Positions 62,128-64,000 of a stretch of DNA of 64,000 nucleotides are shown here, piece after piece. Under the pieces are notes generated by a model. That model was not told where the DNA came from. It made no database searches and saw nothing but the letters and a program-made list of their open reading frames with translations. The position numbers and the translations under genes were made by a program. The DNA is from Lachnospiraceae bacterium (GTDB taxonomy: Bacteria; Bacillota; Clostridia; Lachnospirales; Lachnospiraceae): the NCBI GenBank assembly GCA_900199595.1, contig FZRB01000006.1:62001-126000 (forward strand), in the 5' to 3' direction. The stretch's first letter is position 1. The number at the start of each line of letters is the position of its first letter.

Positions 62128-62886
62128 CTACGATGCTTTCTTTCTTTGTTGACGACGTTTAAATCTCTTTGTTGTAGTTTCATCTCTACCATGAGTCTTA
62201 CGCTTAGATACGCCTTCTTCAAGAGGTATTAGACCAAGAGTGTTAAGACCAAGATATTTCTCTATATCCTCACTAGTCTTAATAGAATCATTCAAGAGAT
62301 AAAGAATAACTATGATACCGCATGCAATTATAAATCCAATCATGGCACCTATAATTGAATTCTTTATCAGATTCGGAGATGAAGGACCATCAGGTACCTG
62401 ACCATAATCCATGATATTAGGAGCCTGTGTCTCCATAACCTCTGCCATTCTTTCAGCACTTACATCAGCAAGCTCATCTACTATCTTCTTAGAGAGATAT
62501 GCATCATGAGTACTTACAGTTATCTCGAGGAATCTGGTATTTGAAGGATTGTTCACTGTTATATTACTGCTAAGCTCACCATAGGACATATCCAATCCCA
62601 GATTATCGATAACCTTCTGAAGAACAGGACGGCTCTTAATAACAACCATGTAGTCCTGAGTAAGGGAAGTTCCCATCTGTATATCAGAAAGTGATGTAAT
62701 ACTTGTTGTTTTTGTTAGAACATATAAAATTGAAGTGGAATTATAGACCGGCTTGATAAAAAGAATTGTTACACCGGCTGCTATACCGAGACCAAGTGCA
62801 GTTGCAAGCACTATAGCCCAGAGACGCCCCAGGAGAACACGTACCAGTTCCAGGAGGTCTATTTCGATTTCTTCGTTGTTATTCAT
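62128..62886 (-). CDS. cpsC: Wzz/CpsC-type chain-length determinant
   Basis: This 252-residue protein has two spans (near residues 15-40 and 175-200) and a Wzz extracytoplasmic domain between them (YNSTSILYVLTKTTSIT, DIQMGTSLTQDYMVVIKSRP). The C-terminal cytoplasmic tail is highly basic (KTHGRDETTTKRFKRRQQ). It activates the CpsD kinase and sets polymer length. It is 12 bp upstream of cpsD. Confidence 0.9.
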   Translation of the reverse strand: MNNNEEIEIDLLELVRVLLGRLWAIVLATALGLGIAAGVTILFIKPVYNSTSILYVLTKTTSITSLSDIQMGTSLTQDYMVVIKSRPVLQKVIDNLGLDMSYGELSSNITVNNPSNTRFLEITVSTHDAYLSKKIVDELADVSAERMAEVMETQAPNIMDYGQVPDGPSSPNLIKNSIIGAMIGFIIACGIIVILYLLNDSIKTSEDIEKYLGLNTLGLIPLEEGVSKRKTHGRDETTTKRFKRRQQRKKAS

Positions 62887-62907
62887 ATCTTTTTCCTCAT
62901 TATATTA

Positions 62908-63639
62908 TCAGTCGATATATTGACCTTTGATCATTATCTTTGCAGCGTCTTCCAGCATCCACCGTGCCTCTTCTTCTCCGCACTTCTTTCTTATCCAGGC
63001 TATGTATTCCTGAGTATACGGTGCTCTCGAGTCATTATTATGTGCATCTGTGCCGAGGAAGGTTATATATCCCTTTGTAATTAGCTTTCTGCACCAGCGT
63101 TTATTCTCATTAAGGAATCCGCCGTCCACACTGGATATATTCATCTGAAGGAGGCACCCTTTATCGATTATTTCTTCTATCCTGTCCAGCTTGCCTTCCA
63201 GCGCAAGGTATCTCTCTACATGAGCTATGATGGGCCAGTATCTGGCCTGTGTCATCTCATCTATGGAGTGAAGGATTTCCTTATAGGAAGTCCTTATATT
63301 ATACTCTACAAGGATATACCTTGTATTATTCATGGTATGTATCCTACCCTCACGAAGTCTGGTTACGATACCTTCCTCGTAAAGAATTTCATTACCCAAG
63401 TAAAGCTTTAGATCCGGGAATTTACCGGAAGCTTCTACTTCTTTTTTTAAGTTCTCGAACTTTTCATCCAAAGCGTCGAACTTATAGCTGTTACGACCGA
63501 GCATATAGTGTGGAGTAAGAATTATCTCTCTGGTTCCCTCATCATATGCCGTTCCCAGCATATCCATAGTAGACTCCATGTCACGGGAGCCATCATCCAC
63601 GCCCGGAAGTATGTGACAATGTATATCAAAGAGCTGCAT
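62908..63639 (-). CDS. cpsB: CpsB-type PHP-family tyrosine-protein phosphatase
   Basis: This 243-residue metal-dependent phosphatase has DIHCHILPGVDDGSRDMEST, ILTPHYMLGR, IAHVERYLA and FLGTDAHN, the PHP metal ligands. It dephosphorylates the CpsD tyrosine cluster. Together with cpsC and cpsD it forms the regulatory head of the capsule operon. Confidence 0.92.
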   Translation of the reverse strand: MQLFDIHCHILPGVDDGSRDMESTMDMLGTAYDEGTREIILTPHYMLGRNSYKFDALDEKFENLKKEVEASGKFPDLKLYLGNEILYEEGIVTRLREGRIHTMNNTRYILVEYNIRTSYKEILHSIDEMTQARYWPIIAHVERYLALEGKLDRIEEIIDKGCLLQMNISSVDGGFLNENKRWCRKLITKGYITFLGTDAHNNDSRAPYTQEYIAWIRKKCGEEEARWMLEDAAKIMIKGQYID

Positions 63640-63640
63640 A

Positions 63641-63976
63641 TTAGCGATCTTTCCTCATTCCTTTATACAGGCCTACCAGGCTGGCGCCAATGGCTGTACC
63701 AAATAGTCCTATTACGATGAATACCTTGATTATATAATCCATCATATCATTAAGGAAGCTTACAAGGTATCCAGGTTCTACGAAGAAGTAATCCTCCAGT
63801 CTGAAAAGAGCCAGCAGTATTGCTGCTACGAAAACTGTAACAGTTCCTGCAAAAACAGAGATAGCGATTGATTTAACACCTCTGTCTCTTCTAAGATCCA
63901 TGTATATGTTACATACACATGCAACTATAAGTGCCAGCATACAGCATACGAAGCTGATAATCATGCTCACCTTCAT
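63641..63976 (-). CDS. small membrane protein at the head of the capsule genes (start uncertain)
   Basis: This 111-residue protein has three spans (MIISFVCCMLALIVACVC, IAISVFAGTVTVFVAAILLA, VFIVIGLFGTAIGASLVGLY) with short charged loops. The family is not recognised. The frame stays open upstream to the window edge (YVKRIQLD before the ATG), and no strong RBS precedes ATG 63976, so it may be the end of a longer gene. It is one base from cpsB. Confidence 0.5.
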   Translation of the reverse strand: MKVSMIISFVCCMLALIVACVCNIYMDLRRDRGVKSIAISVFAGTVTVFVAAILLALFRLEDYFFVEPGYLVSFLNDMMDYIIKVFIVIGLFGTAIGASLVGLYKGMRKDR

Positions 63977-64000
63977 ATCCAGCTGTATTCTCTTTACATA

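Overview
The window looks like a chromosomal segment of a low-GC anaerobic Firmicute, most likely a Lachnospiraceae-type Clostridium relative. This rests on the AT-rich base composition, strong AGGAGG ribosome-binding sites, the separate methionine-synthase activation protein, the clostridial L-lactate dehydrogenase, and the CpsB/CpsC/CpsD-type capsule module. No rRNA, tRNA or CRISPR array was seen.

Layout. (1) 1-6.4 kb is core metabolism: the 5' end of metH, its stand-alone reactivation-domain protein, a BtuFCD-like ABC importer, metF and ldh. This fits B12-dependent methionine synthesis with cobalamin uptake. (2) 6.4-12.2 kb holds an XRE regulator, a probable small antisense-type RNA, gene fragments, an AAA15-type ATPase operon (copy A) and a pRiA4b ORF-3-like protein. 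(3) 12.4-15.2 kb is an IS21-family element with a frameshifted istB. (4) 15.4-20.9 kb is a His-Xaa-Ser (Hxs) peptide-modification locus with two radical SAM enzymes, a prepilin-peptidase-like protein and a MORN-repeat protein. (5) 21.0-22.8 kb is an XRE / ImmA-IrrE / PIN-like trio. (6) 23-27 kb is a graveyard of IS30, IS110 and IS4-like fragments around a second copy (B) of the ATPase operon. (7) 27.3-28.5 kb has a telomere-like CCCTAAA repeat patch and a HEPN/MNT toxin-antitoxin pair. (8) 28.6-35.2 kb carries glycan genes (flippase-methyltransferase fusion, GT2, sugar nucleotidyltransferase), a DUF2971 gene and an HTH-UDP-sugar dehydrogenase fusion. (9) 35.3-39.7 kb is a DUF3800 gene, with a structured leader RNA, split by a second IS21 element that carries two passenger genes and has a clean 5-bp target duplication. 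(10) 39.75-41.9 kb is an Mrr-like nuclease and two membrane proteins. (11) 42.3 kb to the right edge is a large minus-strand capsule/exopolysaccharide cluster. It has CpsB-CpsC-CpsD regulation, an initiating phosphosugar transferase, RmlA/B/C, a VioA-like aminotransferase, a GT56-like transferase, a pyruvyl transferase, several glycosyltransferases, a polymerase and a flippase.

How the parts work together. The capsule genes would build a Wzx/Wzy-type polymer. Its repeat unit probably contains a dTDP-4-amino-sugar and pyruvyl decoration, and the CpsD tyrosine-kinase tail controls export. Regions 2-7 form an accessory island of defence, toxin-antitoxin and mobile DNA.

The two best candidates for something little described are these. 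First, the duplicated ATPase operon: each copy has a promoter flanked by degenerate 29-nt dyads spaced 62-63 bp apart. Second, the Hxs locus, with its embedded A24-type peptidase and MORN protein.
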